Assembly (NCBI GenBank): GCA_003260075.1
Contig: QLIY01000017.1
Location: 124,001-188,000, forward strand
Source of the DNA: Phallusia mammillata
Taxonomy: Eukaryota; Chordata; Ascidiacea; Phlebobranchia; Ascidiidae
Direction of reading: 5' to 3'
DNA: 64,000 nt
Shown: in pieces, positions 50,503 through 61,866 of the stretch
Layout: each line of letters starts with the position of its first letter
Numbering within the stretch: position 1 is the stretch's first letter
Program-made: the position numbers and the translations under genes
The notes under the pieces: model-generated
What the model saw: the letters and a program-made list of their open reading frames with translations, nothing else
Told to the model about the DNA's origin: nothing
The model's database searches: none

Positions 50503-53500
50503 GTACCTTAAAACAAAAATGTACAACTTGATAGAGTGCAACATTGACCAAAGTTGCAGAGTGTAGAAAGCTTTTAAATGTCAGGTTTAATAATGTAGTG
50601 AAGATTTTTATCAGACTCGTACATACCAACCTTACAAACGCAGTAAAAGTTGTACCCGTATATGTAAGCCGCAAAATATACATCTTTGTACATGGCAAAT
50701 CTTTAGGAACAAATTTTTTTTTCTAAGGTGCACTGTAAAGCTGTCGTCAATTTTTAAATTTTAAAAATTTTTACCAATGGGCAATCTTAGGGGGTCTTAT
50801 ACAAACTATAAAATATCCACCTTCACAAACAAGCCTCCTTCCGCTCCATTCTCCATTATTTCCACATGTGTACATTGGGAAACCATGTTTTGCAGAATCA
50901 TGAAAATAATGATCATTGCATCTGAATATCAAACTACCACCAGGTTTGTATGAGCTCTTGTCGGATATGATTTTGCCGTTTTCTGGTGGTGTGAGCTGCG
51001 GGCATGTGATTTCTGCAAATAAAACAAATGTGTGCAACTAAATAAACTTGATTTAAAGGTTCTATTAAGTATTTTTCTACATAGGTTAATCCAGTTTACA
51101 AAATAAACCCTTGCAAATAATCCATCCAGATATACCCAAACTTGTGTGAGGTGTATTTTAAAGCCAGTTTTTCTAAACTGTAGGTCACAAAGCTATAATG
51201 TGACGTCACAAATGCGTGCAAACACAAAGGGCTCAAATAGAAGCCAAACTTCCCATAGAATGGAACATTCGTCAAAATTTAGAAAAAAACTAAATGTTTG
51301 AGGCATTGTTTATTTTTGACACGTTGCTGTTTATCTTTGGTTTAGCGACGTTTAAAAAATGTTTCGTCAAATTGTTGTTTCTTTGTATCACCTGAAATAA
51401 CCATTTGTTTGTTACAACACAATCGCATTGCACACAATAATGGCCAAACACTCACTGGCAAACAATTGGTTGTTAGATGTCATAAACAAAGCACTAACCA
51501 AAACCTGTTGGAGTTTTGTTGCTCCACTGTCAGTACGTTTGTTTGAAAGCAAATGTTACTAATTTTTCTTTAGATTTTGCGATGTTTCGTATGATACCGC
51601 TATAAACAAACCAAAGTTTTCACGGTGGCCGCCACCGTTCTTGAAAACCCAAGGTGGCGGCGACACCCCGCAACCACCTATACTCGGCGCCTATGCTGTT
51701 GTCAATTTGTTTTACCAATAGGCAATCTTAGGGGATCTGATACAAAATATAAAATATCCACCTTCACAAATAAATTTGCTTCCACGCCATTCTCCATTAT
51801 TTCCACATGTGTACCTTGGGAAACCATGTTTTGCAGAATCATGAAAATAAAGATCATTGCATCTGAATATCAAACTGTCACCAGGTTTGTATGAGCTCTT
51901 GCCGAATAAGATTTTGCCATTTTCTGGAGGTGTGGGCTGCGGGCATGTGATTTCTGCAAATAAAACAAATGTGTGCACCTACAAAAAAATGATTTAAAGG
52001 AAACTATTCATAAGTGAGTGATTATTTATGAAACTTTCTTATCGTCTAAGACAGTGATTCTCAAACTTTTTTATTGTCGGGGCCAAAAGGTATTTTTCTA
52101 AGTGTTTAGGGAGCCGCAAAAAACGAAACCTTGAGAAAATCACTAAAGATTATGACTTTAAAAGCTGAAATAGCAATGTTGGTCGGTTTTCTGAAGTCTG
52201 GTGCGAGCCGCAAAATAAGTAGTTGGGAGCCTCATGCGGCCCCGAAAACCGAGTTTGAGAACCACTGGTCTATGATGAATTTATTCATACTGCCAGTATG
52301 ATACTGGAGTCAGCCCTGAAGCGTCCACTAATATTTCTGATTTAAATACTTGGAGAGGGGAAAGTAATTAAAAGACCAGTTTGAATAACATCAACAAAAT
52401 TTCTTTTAAACCTTTTTGTCATAGGTCCAAATCAGAGTTGCTAGCGGGCACGAAATCTGAGCCCGAACCCGGCCCGAACCCGAAAGTATAAGCCCGAAGC
52501 CCAACCCTAAACGTTTTTGCAAAGCCCGTTTAGGCCCGAAATTTTGATTGACAGGCCTATCCAAGAAAGCCTTGCAGCAAAGGATGAGAAAGAAAAAAGA
52601 GAAAGACAACAAACACAATGAACAATAGTAAACAATGGGGTAAACAATACGTTTTAGAGGAGGGTGGGCATTAGGTCAAAGCCAGAGAATTGTTACTTAG
52701 CTAAGTAATTTTATTTAAAAAACAATGGCGGACACGGAACGTAAAGTCAGGCCCGTTTTCTCACAAAAACCTAAGCCCGAGCCCAGCCCGAAAAGCCCGG
52801 CCCGACTTGCTACTCTGGTCCAAATATTTGACTTGATTATTAAATTTTTGTTGTTCAAGGTCTGTTTCATACCTACGCATTCAACATTTGGATTTCCTGT
52901 GGTGCCAGCCGGACAACTACAGCTCGCACCTCCAGGAGTGTTTGTGCATGAAGCTCCGTTTCCACAAAAGCCAGAAACTTCAGTGCATTCGTTGACGTCT
53001 GTTAGAAAAAAAACACAACTTTTGCAATCACACATAAAAGTTGCGTGTGGCTATTCTGTGTTAAAACAGTACTATAATAACGTTATAAATCTTAGAACAT
53101 AGTCATTATTACTTGCATTGTCAACATTTTATATTTCTTACCTCTGCAAGAAAATCCGTCTCCAACATAACCTGTATTACATTCGCACGTAAAACTTCCA
53201 TCTGCATTAGTGCAAGTCCCATGTGAACTACACGGTGAACTCGCACATTTGTTAGCATCTAGAAAACGAACGGACAAGCATGTAACATTGTAGGTGCGTC
53301 GTAAACATGTAGGTATAATTTCCATGCTTCTTACGAATACAATTTACAGTTTTACTTTTACATAACGTTCTTAGGAGTAACATAAATACAAATGCATGTT
53401 ATTTGGGCTTGTTTACTTATGATATCAGGCCCATGGATAAGACTAAAATTACAGTGTTTACTGAAGCAGAGCTGGACCAACCACATCGGCCAGGGAAATA

Positions 53501-53626
53501 ATAGCGAGGTTGCAAGTTGCTAAAAGTTAAAAAATTAAACGATAGTGTGAGAAAATGCATACCTCCGCCAAAACTGATGCCCATTGAGACGGAGACAAGA
53601 GAACACAAAACCAGTAAATTCTTCAT
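50468..53626 (-). CDS. Small secreted protein with two EGF and two CCP/sushi domains
   Basis: Exons on the minus strand: 53626-53563 (signal peptide, MKNLLVLCSLVSVSMG), 53258-53142 (EGF, DANKCASSPCSSHGTC...), 52998-52873 (EGF with calcium-binding-type start DVNEC), 51953-51762 (CCP) and 51012-50821 (CCP). All are in phase 1, allowing domain shuffling. A possible last exon 50496-50468 would add a tail of about nine residues, for 239 in total. Each EGF has six Cys; each CCP has four Cys and a conserved Trp (NNGEW). A TATA-like box (TATAAA, 53690-53685) lies 60 nt upstream of the ATG. Such proteins act outside the cell in adhesion, matrix or complement-like recognition; the exact role is unknown. 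The 3' end is uncertain. Confidence 0.8.
50745..52005 (-). repeat. Duplicated CCP exon units
   Basis: About 300 bp around each CCP exon is duplicated: roughly 50745-51075 and 51704-52005. The 192-nt exons differ at about 17 positions giving 12 amino-acid changes, while the short intronic flanks differ by a similar percentage. All Cys and Trp residues are kept. Confidence 0.8.
52052..52267. mobile_element. hAT-type MITE, 216 bp, in the EGF/CCP gene intron
   Basis: The terminal repeats are CAGTGATTCTCAAACTTTTT and GAGTTTGAGAACCACTG. Flanking octamers GTCTAAGA and GTCTATGA match at 7 of 8, as an 8-bp hAT target duplication. Non-coding. It lies in the intron between the second EGF exon and the first CCP exon. 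Confidence 0.85.
52433..52817. mobile_element. hAT-type MITE with GCCCGA-rich arms, 385 bp
   Basis: Bounded by the perfect 8-bp direct repeat GTCCAAAT (52425-52432 and 52818-52825). The ends CAGAGTTGCTAGCGGGC and GCCCGACTTGCTACTCTG are inverted repeats. Inside both arms are runs of GCCCGA/GCCCGAA words. It is in the same intron as the MITE at 52052. The open frames across it are not genes. Confidence 0.88.
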
Positions 53627-53924
53627 TTTCGTTCCGGTTGCGTTGCTAAAAGCTGTGTATGATAACAACCTTCTACCAACTGTCTTTATACCATCCTGTC
53701 GCCTTTGTCACATAGCCTTCGGTTAAAATTTCAGCCACCTAGGTCACCCGACACTTTAACGAGTTAATAAGATTGTTGTTCTCCTTAGCAAACAATAGGT
53801 ATGATTCTAATTGCTGCACGGTACAGTGACGTAAACAGAGAAATTAGAAACCGTTAATTAATTAGCGACAATAAATGATCGTGAAAAAGCGCCCTAGCAA
53901 TATTTAAGACATGATACTCTAACA

Positions 53925-54355
53925 CAGTGGTTCTTAAACTTTTTCATTATTTTTTTTCAAAACGATCCCTTTGCCATTGTTTTCGCGGTCCTTTAGCTGG
54001 AATGTGTATTTCAGAAAAACGACAGTTGATTATAGGATTTTAGCTATAGTTATGCAAAATTGCGCTTAACAAGGATCCAAAGACAGCTTGTGACATCACA
54101 AAAAAAACAAAAAAAAACATTACGATTGTGTGCCAACAATTGCATTTTTGTTAGTTTTTATGCAATAAAGGCTATTGTTTAGGGGGGGGGGGATTAATTC
54201 TACTTTGATTTAAAGTTTAAATTTTAAACTCATTCAGTGGCACAAACTGCCGCAAAATAAGATTATAAAAGTACTTCAATCTTTTCGCGGTCCCCCTAAA
54301 ATTGCTTGCCCCACGGTCCCCTGAAGGACCGCGGACCCCAGTTTGAGAAACGCTG
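53925..54355. mobile_element. hAT-type MITE, 431 bp
   Basis: The ends are CAGTGGTTCTTAAACTTTTT and CCCCAGTTTGAGAAACGCTG. Flanking octamers CTCTAACA and CTCTAATA match at 7 of 8. An 11-base G run (54182-54192) lies inside. The short plus-strand frame at its right end is not a gene. Confidence 0.85.
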
Positions 54356-56189
54356 CTCTAATACAAAGATTGTCCAATACCTTGGTTTTCTTTTATTATT
54401 TAATTTAGCTTTGTTTATATTTTGTTCATCAATTTTATTCCAAAACAATTATACTTTCCAAATCAACGAATTTAAAATTTTGTTTATTCAATTTGAAATA
54501 GCTCGGCCTGGTGAATATTTTACCTCAATTGTTGCTGCTTCGATTTGTTTACCCGGAAAAACAAACTTGACTCAATACGAGCTACAGTTCAGTTTATTAA
54601 GAGCGGCAAAATTGCGTCATCCAGCGGAAAATAGTTAGCAAGGCACCAGTTTAAACGATGAAAAAGGGTTTAATGATTGCAAAGTCACCTTGACACAAAC
54701 TGAATGACCTTGGATGCCTGCGGGGAATTAGAACGCCAGGTCAAGTTTAAAGCGTGGTGCAGGGTTAATTCGGGTCGCCTTCACTATAAAATACACTTTA
54801 GAAAATGACAAAAATCGTTGGGCCTTATTGCAAGCAATGGCTGACAAACAACACCGTAATAAAATTTATTTGAAATAATTCTGTTGATGGGATAATGCTT
54901 CGATTAAACTAAAATGACCCCATCACTAATACATCATAATGAGATTTCATTTCGATAACACAACCTCTTCATTTTTAAAAATTTTTTTATAAAAAGTTGA
55001 AAACAAACACTTCTAAATTTGGTTTTGTCATAATATCAATTACACATAACTTGCAGGTACAAAACTTTGTAAATCATTGTAAGTACGTATATATTTTAAA
55101 ATTACTTTAAAACAGCAGCATTTTTTCTTGTAAGTTATATAAAAAATATGAGCAGTGTGCCTTATTACCTTTCGGGCCCATATACCTTCAGGTACCTTAT
55201 TAGACAGTATATAAAGCATGCCGCTTTTTACGTAACTGATCAGTGCGATTATTATAACTTATGACGATTATTATAAGTTTCTCAACTATTGCATATTAGA
55301 TTTAAGTGCAAAGGTAGCTGGGTAGTTTTGATTTCATGAGTACGTTTTATTCTACACCCTTGACAATTTGGTTTTTATTAAAGCGTTAAAAATCGTTCCA
55401 CTTGCAAATGGTTACAACTGAACAAAACACATGAGAAAGAGTAACACAGATTGAAATCAGGTCAGGTGCGGGTTTAAGCTCGAATAAAACGGACTTGATT
55501 TAGGCCTGACCTGGCATTCGACCTTATTTGAGCTCAAATTTCTTATTTTGTTTCGCCTTGTGAACCATTTACCTATGAAGGCTACAAAGGAGTGTTTTGA
55601 CAACAAAAGGAAATGCAGTTAGCATTGTAGTGTAAAAACATTTTAAGTTCAAACAGAAGGTTTTGTTAGTAAAAGTCGTCATATGTTTAAGTTAGTTAAA
55701 GTTAAGCATTTGCTAAAAGTTGTTTATTTTAATTTAAAATATTTGGCGTCCGGGTGTTTAGAAAACTTCTTGTAGGGAAAGCACCGACAAACAAACACGT
55801 GAATCATGCGCCAAATTACGGTCAGTTGACCAAAACATGCAATAAAGGTCTGACCAGGGGTCGCAACACTCTTGCCATACTTAAATTAAACCAACCGAGT
55901 CTTGTGTTTTAACCCACTGCTGTTGTATGTCTAGTGTTGATTGGTTGTAACCATTGTTCCATTCCACAATAACAAACATTTTTTGTTCATGATATAATGT
56001 AAACGGCCACCACTGTGGGATATTAGGAAACATATAGTTTGTTTAGGGCACTGATGCACTGCGCTTTATTAGTGGATTTTCAACAAACGATTCTTGATAT
56101 ACAAAGGTATATATTTATTTGTTTAATTACTTCAAAACCAGCGTTGTCATAGTTACTTTTGTAGCTTTGACCTCGTGGCCCCCTTAAAG

Positions 56190-56354
56190 CAGTGGTCGGC
56201 AACCGCCGGAGGAGTTCGTTACCAGGCCGTATAATTTTGCAGGTTTAATGCTATAAAACGTTTTCCGCATATATCCTGGGAATAATGAACTAATTTAAAG
56301 CGTTTTTATTGCCAAATATTTGTAGTTTCTTGAAGACCGGTCCGCGATAAAATT

Positions 56355-56408
<54 letters not shown>
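56190..56408. mobile_element. Partial hAT-type MITE ending in a 52-base G run
   Basis: Starts CAGTGGTCGGCAACCGCCGG. Near the right end it has CCGGTCCGCGATAAAATTTT, after which members of this common family normally end in an inverted copy of the start. Here a G run (56357-56408) replaces that end. CCTTAAAG occurs just before the element (56182-56189) and again after the run (56412-56419), possibly the target duplication. Confidence 0.6.
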
Positions 56409-56409
<1 letters not shown>

Positions 56410-57331
56410 TACCTTAAAGTAATCCTGTAGGACCTGTGGCCCCTTAAAAAAGGAAATGACAATCTCATGTTGGAATTCGGTACTGATTTCCACTTTAAAC
56501 AGGTCGAATAGAATAAACAAGAATACTTAATCGTACAAAACCTCAATATAGAAAAGTAGTATTTGAAACAAATTAGGGAAGTCGATTAAATTAGGGAATA
56601 AAGTTAAAAAGGAAATGGATTTTAGTGGGTGTTTCTGGTATATTGAGAACCACTGAATCTATTGAGAACCACTGGACTCTAACTGAATGTCTTGCCTGTT
56701 TACAGCCTAAAAAAGGCTACTGGACATTGGAAGGCCCTGCATTTTTGTGTGGGCCCAGTTTCTTAAAACTCATATCTTAAACTTCAACTGTCCGTGAACA
56801 AATAGGTATTAACCATCATGTCAGATAAAATACTGTCAAAATTGTAAGAATATTAGGAACCATGCAATTAAAAACGTTTTGTTTCTAATTAGCTGGCATA
56901 ACCCTATTAGTATTGGAGAAGTTAATCAGTTACTTTGCAAGACTAGCACAGCCTGTGCAGTTATTTTTGACATTATTGGGGAATTCACTAAAAATTCCAT
57001 TTCGAAATGCACTGACTAACGTTTTGTCATTTCTAAATGAAGTGTAACATCAAGCATTGTACTTAAGAAACACAAAGAGGGGCGACAAGAATATCATCGT
57101 AATTGTGACATGCTGGTAAAGCCGAAAAAAATCTTCTAAGAAAATCATCGTGACCATAAAGGAAAAGCGCGTGTTCCTTGTTTTTGTTTAAAGTGCAACT
57201 GGATGCTTGATTTTTGTACGTATATCGTCTTAAAATTTACACCTCTGTCGTGATGGCAAAATAACATTAGTAAAATTCGACACGAGAGGCGATAGATGAC
57301 CTACGTATTTACGAAGAAGGTGGAGTCAATT

Positions 57332-57340
57332 TATATAAAG
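57332..57340 (+). promoter_or_regulatory. TATA box candidate for MMACHC
   Basis: TATATAAAG about 125 nt upstream of the MMACHC ATG. The spacing allows a 5' UTR of roughly 90-100 nt. Confidence 0.5.
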
Positions 57341-57464
57341 ACAAAAAACGAAGATTGTACACCACAATTGTTTTGCCACTGCCGGTATTACATCTTATCT
57401 CTACGTTGATAGTTGCTGATTGGAGGAGTACTTTTTCCATTGTTGCGGTACAAATCAAACGGTC

Positions 57465-58193
57465 ATGTCTGATGAAATACAATCAAATCTGAATGAATAT
57501 TTGCAACCACTTGGATTGGAAACTTATTTGTTTAAAGCTGGCTGGTACAACGAACTTGTTGATGAAAAGTACAAGTTACCTTACAGGGATGACACAATTT
57601 GTGCACTTATTTTATCAATCCCTTCGTTTTTCGAAAATTGCTTTCTGCCGTACCTGCGTGAAAATATTGATAACGATGAAATCATCAAGAAACCTATCGA
57701 CTCTTGCATTGAATCTCATGTGAAAATAGCAATCGAAAAGCTTAGAATGGACAACGTACACATCATATATGCTGATGAGATGATACCTGACGATAATGGC
57801 GGAACAAAAGCAAGGGTGGCTATACAAACTGCTGCACATGTTGCTGGTGCTACATATTACTACCAGCGTCGTGATATAGAAAATGACCCTTGGGAAAGGG
57901 AAAGACGGATTTTCGGCATCTGCATTCATCCCCAATTTGGTGGGTGGTTTTATATGAGAGCTGTCCTGGTTTTTGAAGACGTAACAGGTAGATTGGAGTA
58001 CAAAGAACCTGTAGATTGTGTCCCAGAAAGAAACCAAAGAATTGAGCTGCTAAATAGTGTGAATCGTCCACCGAATTTTAGGAAAATAAGAGAAGTGAGA
58101 GAAGAGTACCAGTACTCTGAACAACAGAAGGGGTATTTTGATACACCATCAAAATACAGAAATCAGGGATTTTTACGTCAATTTCTTAACTAG
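57465..58193 (+). CDS. MMACHC: MMACHC: cyanocobalamin/alkylcobalamin processing protein (cblC), intronless
   Basis: Cytosolic enzyme that removes the upper ligand of incoming cobalamin (reductive decyanation, or glutathione-dependent dealkylation) and passes it to the methionine synthase and methylmalonyl-CoA mutase pathways. 242 residues from the ATG at 57465; the frame also extends upstream without an ATG. Family signatures are AGWYNELVDEKYKLP (25-39), IQTAAHVAGATYYYQRRDIE (120-139), ICIHPQFGGWFYMR (152-165), DCVPERNQRI (184-193) and YSEQQKGYFDTP (217-228), all aligned with human MMACHC. It lacks the Pro-rich C-terminal tail of the human protein. The whole coding region is one exon, whereas vertebrate genes have several. 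There is no stop or frameshift, so it looks functional. Confidence 0.96.
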   Translation: MSDEIQSNLNEYLQPLGLETYLFKAGWYNELVDEKYKLPYRDDTICALILSIPSFFENCFLPYLRENIDNDEIIKKPIDSCIESHVKIAIEKLRMDNVHIIYADEMIPDDNGGTKARVAIQTAAHVAGATYYYQRRDIENDPWERERRIFGICIHPQFGGWFYMRAVLVFEDVTGRLEYKEPVDCVPERNQRIELLNSVNRPPNFRKIREVREEYQYSEQQKGYFDTPSKYRNQGFLRQFLN

Positions 58194-59068
58194 AAACGTA
58201 AAAAAGACATTGGTAGTGATCATGGACTACTGTACAATTGCATTTCCTTTTTTAGCGTTTTCCACATATTGTGTTGTTGATCGTATATGAGATATGCATT
58301 ACAGTTAATTTTCGCACACTTTTTGTTACAAAACATATTTGATGATATTATTAAAATGACTACTTAAAAATTTACTTGTTCACTCGGTACATTAAAATTG
58401 CCGTTAATGAAAGAAAGTAGCAGAGTAATGAACATGTTTCGAGCCCTTACAAGTGCATGAATATACCATTTATTTTTTGTATTTTTACATAAAAGCTGTG
58501 ATTTACTATTTAGCACGTTTTTTGTAGCACTGTGTGAAATATGTATGTATGATTTATATAAATCTTTGAGTTTTAGAACTTTGTGTTATGGGGAGTAGAA
58601 GACTCAGGAGATGTGAAAGATATTTAATGATGCTAGTATCTCGCTGGAGAATGGTGTTACGGTAAAAGTGAAGTATTTTTGAGGACCAAGTCATCACGAT
58701 AAACTAAATTCTCGTAGGGGCTTGGGTTTTGTGGATTGTTTAACAGAAACAGGCAATCAACACAGAGTCACCTACAACTGCATTGTATTGAGTGTATCCT
58801 GACGCAAGGCTCTGCTGTTACTTGTTCAAAAGGCCTTTGTATTGTCACGAAATACACGACCAAGCACCTATTGTAAATGTGTGGTTGACATTTTGGCACC
58901 CCAGAAGAATGGCGCTTATTAATGTATTTTCAACAAAAGATTCTTTTACAGAGGCCTGGCTGGTTTGTTTAATCACCACCATCTGCGTTGTCGTAGTTAC
59001 TTTTGTAGCTTGATACCCCCGTGACGCTGTTGCTCATGTGTCATTGGTCAGTCCAAAGGAAACACAAC
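58194..59068. other. Region between MMACHC and the LTR element
   Basis: MMACHC 3' UTR and A/T-rich sequence, followed by a repeat copy (58920-59012). No gene was recognised and no clear AATAAA was noticed. Confidence 0.4.
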
Positions 59069-59917
59069 TGTGGCAAAAATATTTCACGTTTCCGCCGCTG
59101 CACATTTTCTGGTGGATTTGTTTTAAGCAACACGTTTCTTTCATCTGTTTATGTTAATCGGGTTTATGTTATTCGTGTTCACTTATGTATATTCGTTTCA
59201 CTTATGTATATTCGTTTTACTTATGTTCACGTTTCACTTATTTGTTTTATATGTTTCACTTATGTTCATATTTAAATGTATTTCTTACATGTTCTATTGT
59301 AAAGTCACCTACATATTTTCTTAGTTTTCACTTAATTCCTTATTTCCACTTAATGCTGTTTTTCATTTGCCTTATTTTTCTTTGTCCTAGTGGCACGCTG
59401 TTTCCACGCACTGTATTTTCCTCGCCGCATTTTCCGCATCGTTAATTAGCGTTCCCGGATGTGCCGGGAAACCTTGTGATATTGCGCGAGCCGGTGATTG
59501 GTCAACGGCCCGCAAACCTAGTTCCGTTTTGCACGTGGTGAACAAGTACGAGGCAGTCTTCTCTTGGGCGTCTCGCGAACGGTTGTTGTAGTGCCTTGCT
59601 TTTATGTTTATGTGTCGCTGTTGGTTTTACGTGCAGAGGTTTTGCGTGCTGGAGTTTTAGTAACGCCGCTGGAGTATTGCAATAATATATATAATATAAT
59701 AAACTGTGAGACGCCCTTTTAGCAAAACCAGTGTTAGGTAGATCCGGCTTCCGTGGTGAGTCGTTACTGCAGGGTTCTGGACCGTTTACAGAATTGGGGA
59801 GACAGTCTCGGGGAATAGATCAGATTGGCAGGGCTTTTGGGACTTATTTGGCAAAGATAATACCGCCACCCGAAATCGCTAGACCCAATTCCGGGCTGTC
59901 AAAACAATTCGGTAACA
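59069..59917 (+). repeat. 5' LTR
   Basis: 849 bp, TG...CA boundaries. An internal array of TTTCACTTATGT-like words lies at about 59178-59275. The frame running from the LTR through the N into integrase is an artefact of the collapsed gap. Confidence 0.92.
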
Positions 59918-59984
59918 AATTGGCGAGCACGCCAGGACCCTGCCACCACGACCCACTGGTTTCGCTAGGAAGACTGTTTTTTTN

Positions 59985-61830
59985 CCTGCTGGGCAAAAGA
60001 TTTCTACTCCGTACTGACCATGCTTCATTAAGGTGGCTATGGAGGTCCAGGGAACTGTATGGCCAGTGCGCCCGATGGGTCGAGCACTTGTCGTCTTACG
60101 ATTTTGTCATTTCTCACAGACCAGGCGATAAGCACCGCAATGCGGACGCTTTGTCGCGACTAAACGTCGAGGAAGAGGGTTTTCCATACTCGCTGGTCCA
60201 AAGTGCTTCGGATAACACAACCGAAGAGGTCAACGTCGTCGATTTCCGTGCGTCAATCGGGTACAGCTGCGACGAACTGCAAGAGAAGCAGGCAACAGAC
60301 CATGATTTGGTGGAGGTGATTGACTGGCTCAAGCGAGGTATGAGGCCAAAATTTAAATCCGTAAAACGAAAATCGCCGACAATTCGACATTTTTGGGCTC
60401 GTTTTCCTGGGTTATTGTTGAAAGGGGGCATCTTATGCATTCGAGACGAAACAGGGGCACAAGTCTCCGATAAAGTTGTTTTACCCGCTAGTCTCAGGTG
60501 CCATGCTTTAGAGAACGTGCACAGCCTGGCTCATGGAGGCGGTCACCTAGGTATCGCCAAAACCCTATCTAAAGTATCAGAGCGATATTACTGGTACCAA
60601 TGGCGTGAAGAAGTGGAGCGTTTCTGTAAACAATGTATAAGTTGTCAGTATAACAAAAAGCCACAACAAAAACCTCAAGCTCCCCTTGTACCGTCAAGAG
60701 AGGAACGCCCGATGCAGAGAGTTGAAGTGGACGTTTTGGGCCCTTTACCGTTAACGCGTTCGGGATTTCAATTTATTTTGGTTGCTTGCGACCTGTACAC
60801 AAAGTACGTACGGGCGTGGCCAATGCGGCATCAGACGGCAAGTGAGACCGCCAGTTTGCTATTTCGTCGTTGGTTTACAGTGCATGGAGTCCCAGAAACG
60901 TTACACACAGACCGAGGTACAAACTTTGAAAGTAAACTTTTGGCTGAGTTACTTAAATTAATGGGATGTAAAAAGAGTAGAACCACGTCGTACCACCCAT
61001 CAGGTAACGGCGGGGTTGAAAGAAATAACAAAACAATCGTTACAATGTTGCGTAATTATATTCAAAAGGACAATCGTCGGTGGGATGAGGCACTCCCCGC
61101 GGTCGTTGCTGCTTACAACGCAAGCGCACATGAAAGCACCGGCTTTGCACCACATACCCTGCTTACCGGACGCCCTCTTCGCCTTCCCGCTGATCTGTCT
61201 GGGCCAGACCAAGCCGATGATCGGTGCTCCTACGAAGTAGAAGTTGACCGGGTGAAGAATTGCCTATTGCTCGCTGAGGAAGTTGTCCGAGAGACCCTTT
61301 CGGTGCAGCGACAAAGAATGGCAGAAAGATACAACAAACGACAGTACGGCCGGCCGCATGAGGTGGGAAAGTATATTTTACTTACAAATCCAGCAATCCC
61401 ACAGGGCAAATGTAAGAAGTTGCAACCCCCATACAAGGGACCGTATCGCGTAGTAGAAACCCAGGGTCCGGTAAATTACGTGATTGAAGATAGAGATGGA
61501 AATCGGCAAACAGTACATTACAACCGAATGAAGGCAACGACGGACAGGTTTCATCAATGCAGCAGCAGCGAGGGAGACGAACAGGAAAAGGCGAGCCCTG
61601 TACCGAACAAGTATTACCACGTCTATTGTCCAGATACAGCCAAAATATCGTCACGTGCCAACGGGGCGTTGGATAACATGCCGGAGGCCATTGGTAACGG
61701 GGCAGGATCGCCCGAAAGCCATGCTCGCAATGGGCCGGAAGAATCACCCGCGGTGGTAGAAGAGAACAGAGACGATGTTAGGCCAACACGCACGCGAAAA
61801 CAAACAAGGTTTTATCCGGAATCCGAGTAG
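59985..61830 (+). CDS. pol: Ty3/gypsy Pol C-terminal part: RNase H end and integrase
   Basis: Starts inside the RNase H domain just after the N (RTDHASLRWLW, then SHRPGDKHRNADALSR). The integrase follows: HHCC zinc finger (His at about 60508 and 60535 region, CKQCISCQYNKK near 60630-60665), catalytic core with the DDE residues in VEVDVLGP, LHTDRGTNFES and NGGVERNNK (about 60725-61030), and a GPY/F-type module (PPYKGPYRVVE, about 61420-61455). The frame ends with TAG at 61828-61830, shortly before the polypurine tract. No stop or frameshift is visible after the N. The N-terminal part of Pol is missing. Confidence 0.93.
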
Positions 61831-61853
61831 TCCAACAGGAGTAGGACAATTCT

Positions 61854-61866
61854 GGGATGGGGGGAA
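61854..61866 (+). other. Polypurine tract
   Basis: GGGATGGGGGGAA directly adjoining the 3' LTR; it primes plus-strand DNA synthesis in LTR elements. Confidence 0.85.

Larger units (their letters stand above)
53627..57464. other. Intergenic region between the EGF/CCP gene and MMACHC
   Basis: The two genes are divergent, so both promoters lie here: a TATA-like box at 53685-53690 (minus) and TATATAAAG at 57332-57340 (plus). It holds MITEs at 53925-54355 and 56190-56408, two close copies of a hAT-like terminus (TTGAGAACCACTG) ending near 56655 and 56673, and a dispersed repeat at 56070-56172. The rest is A/T-rich with no recognised gene. Confidence 0.5.
56070..59012. repeat. Diverged dispersed repeat, two copies (56070-56172, 58920-59012)
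   Basis: Both copies share TTTTCAACAAA-GATTCTT near the start and GCGTTGTC-TAGTTACTTTTGTAGCTT near the end, with a variable middle. The interval given spans both copies; only those two segments are repeated. It may be another MITE family. Its boundaries were not determined. Confidence 0.5.

Noticed and set aside
52715..53102. Plus-strand frame across the EGF exon and MITE
   Set aside because: It is the opposite strand of the clear EGF exon 52873-52998 and of MITE sequence.
54306..54638. Plus-strand frame of 110 codons
   Set aside because: It starts within the right end of a MITE and runs into A/T-rich sequence with no domain.
59731..59984. N-terminal part of the long integrase frame
   Set aside because: It is LTR and leader sequence that is open only by chance and joined through the N.
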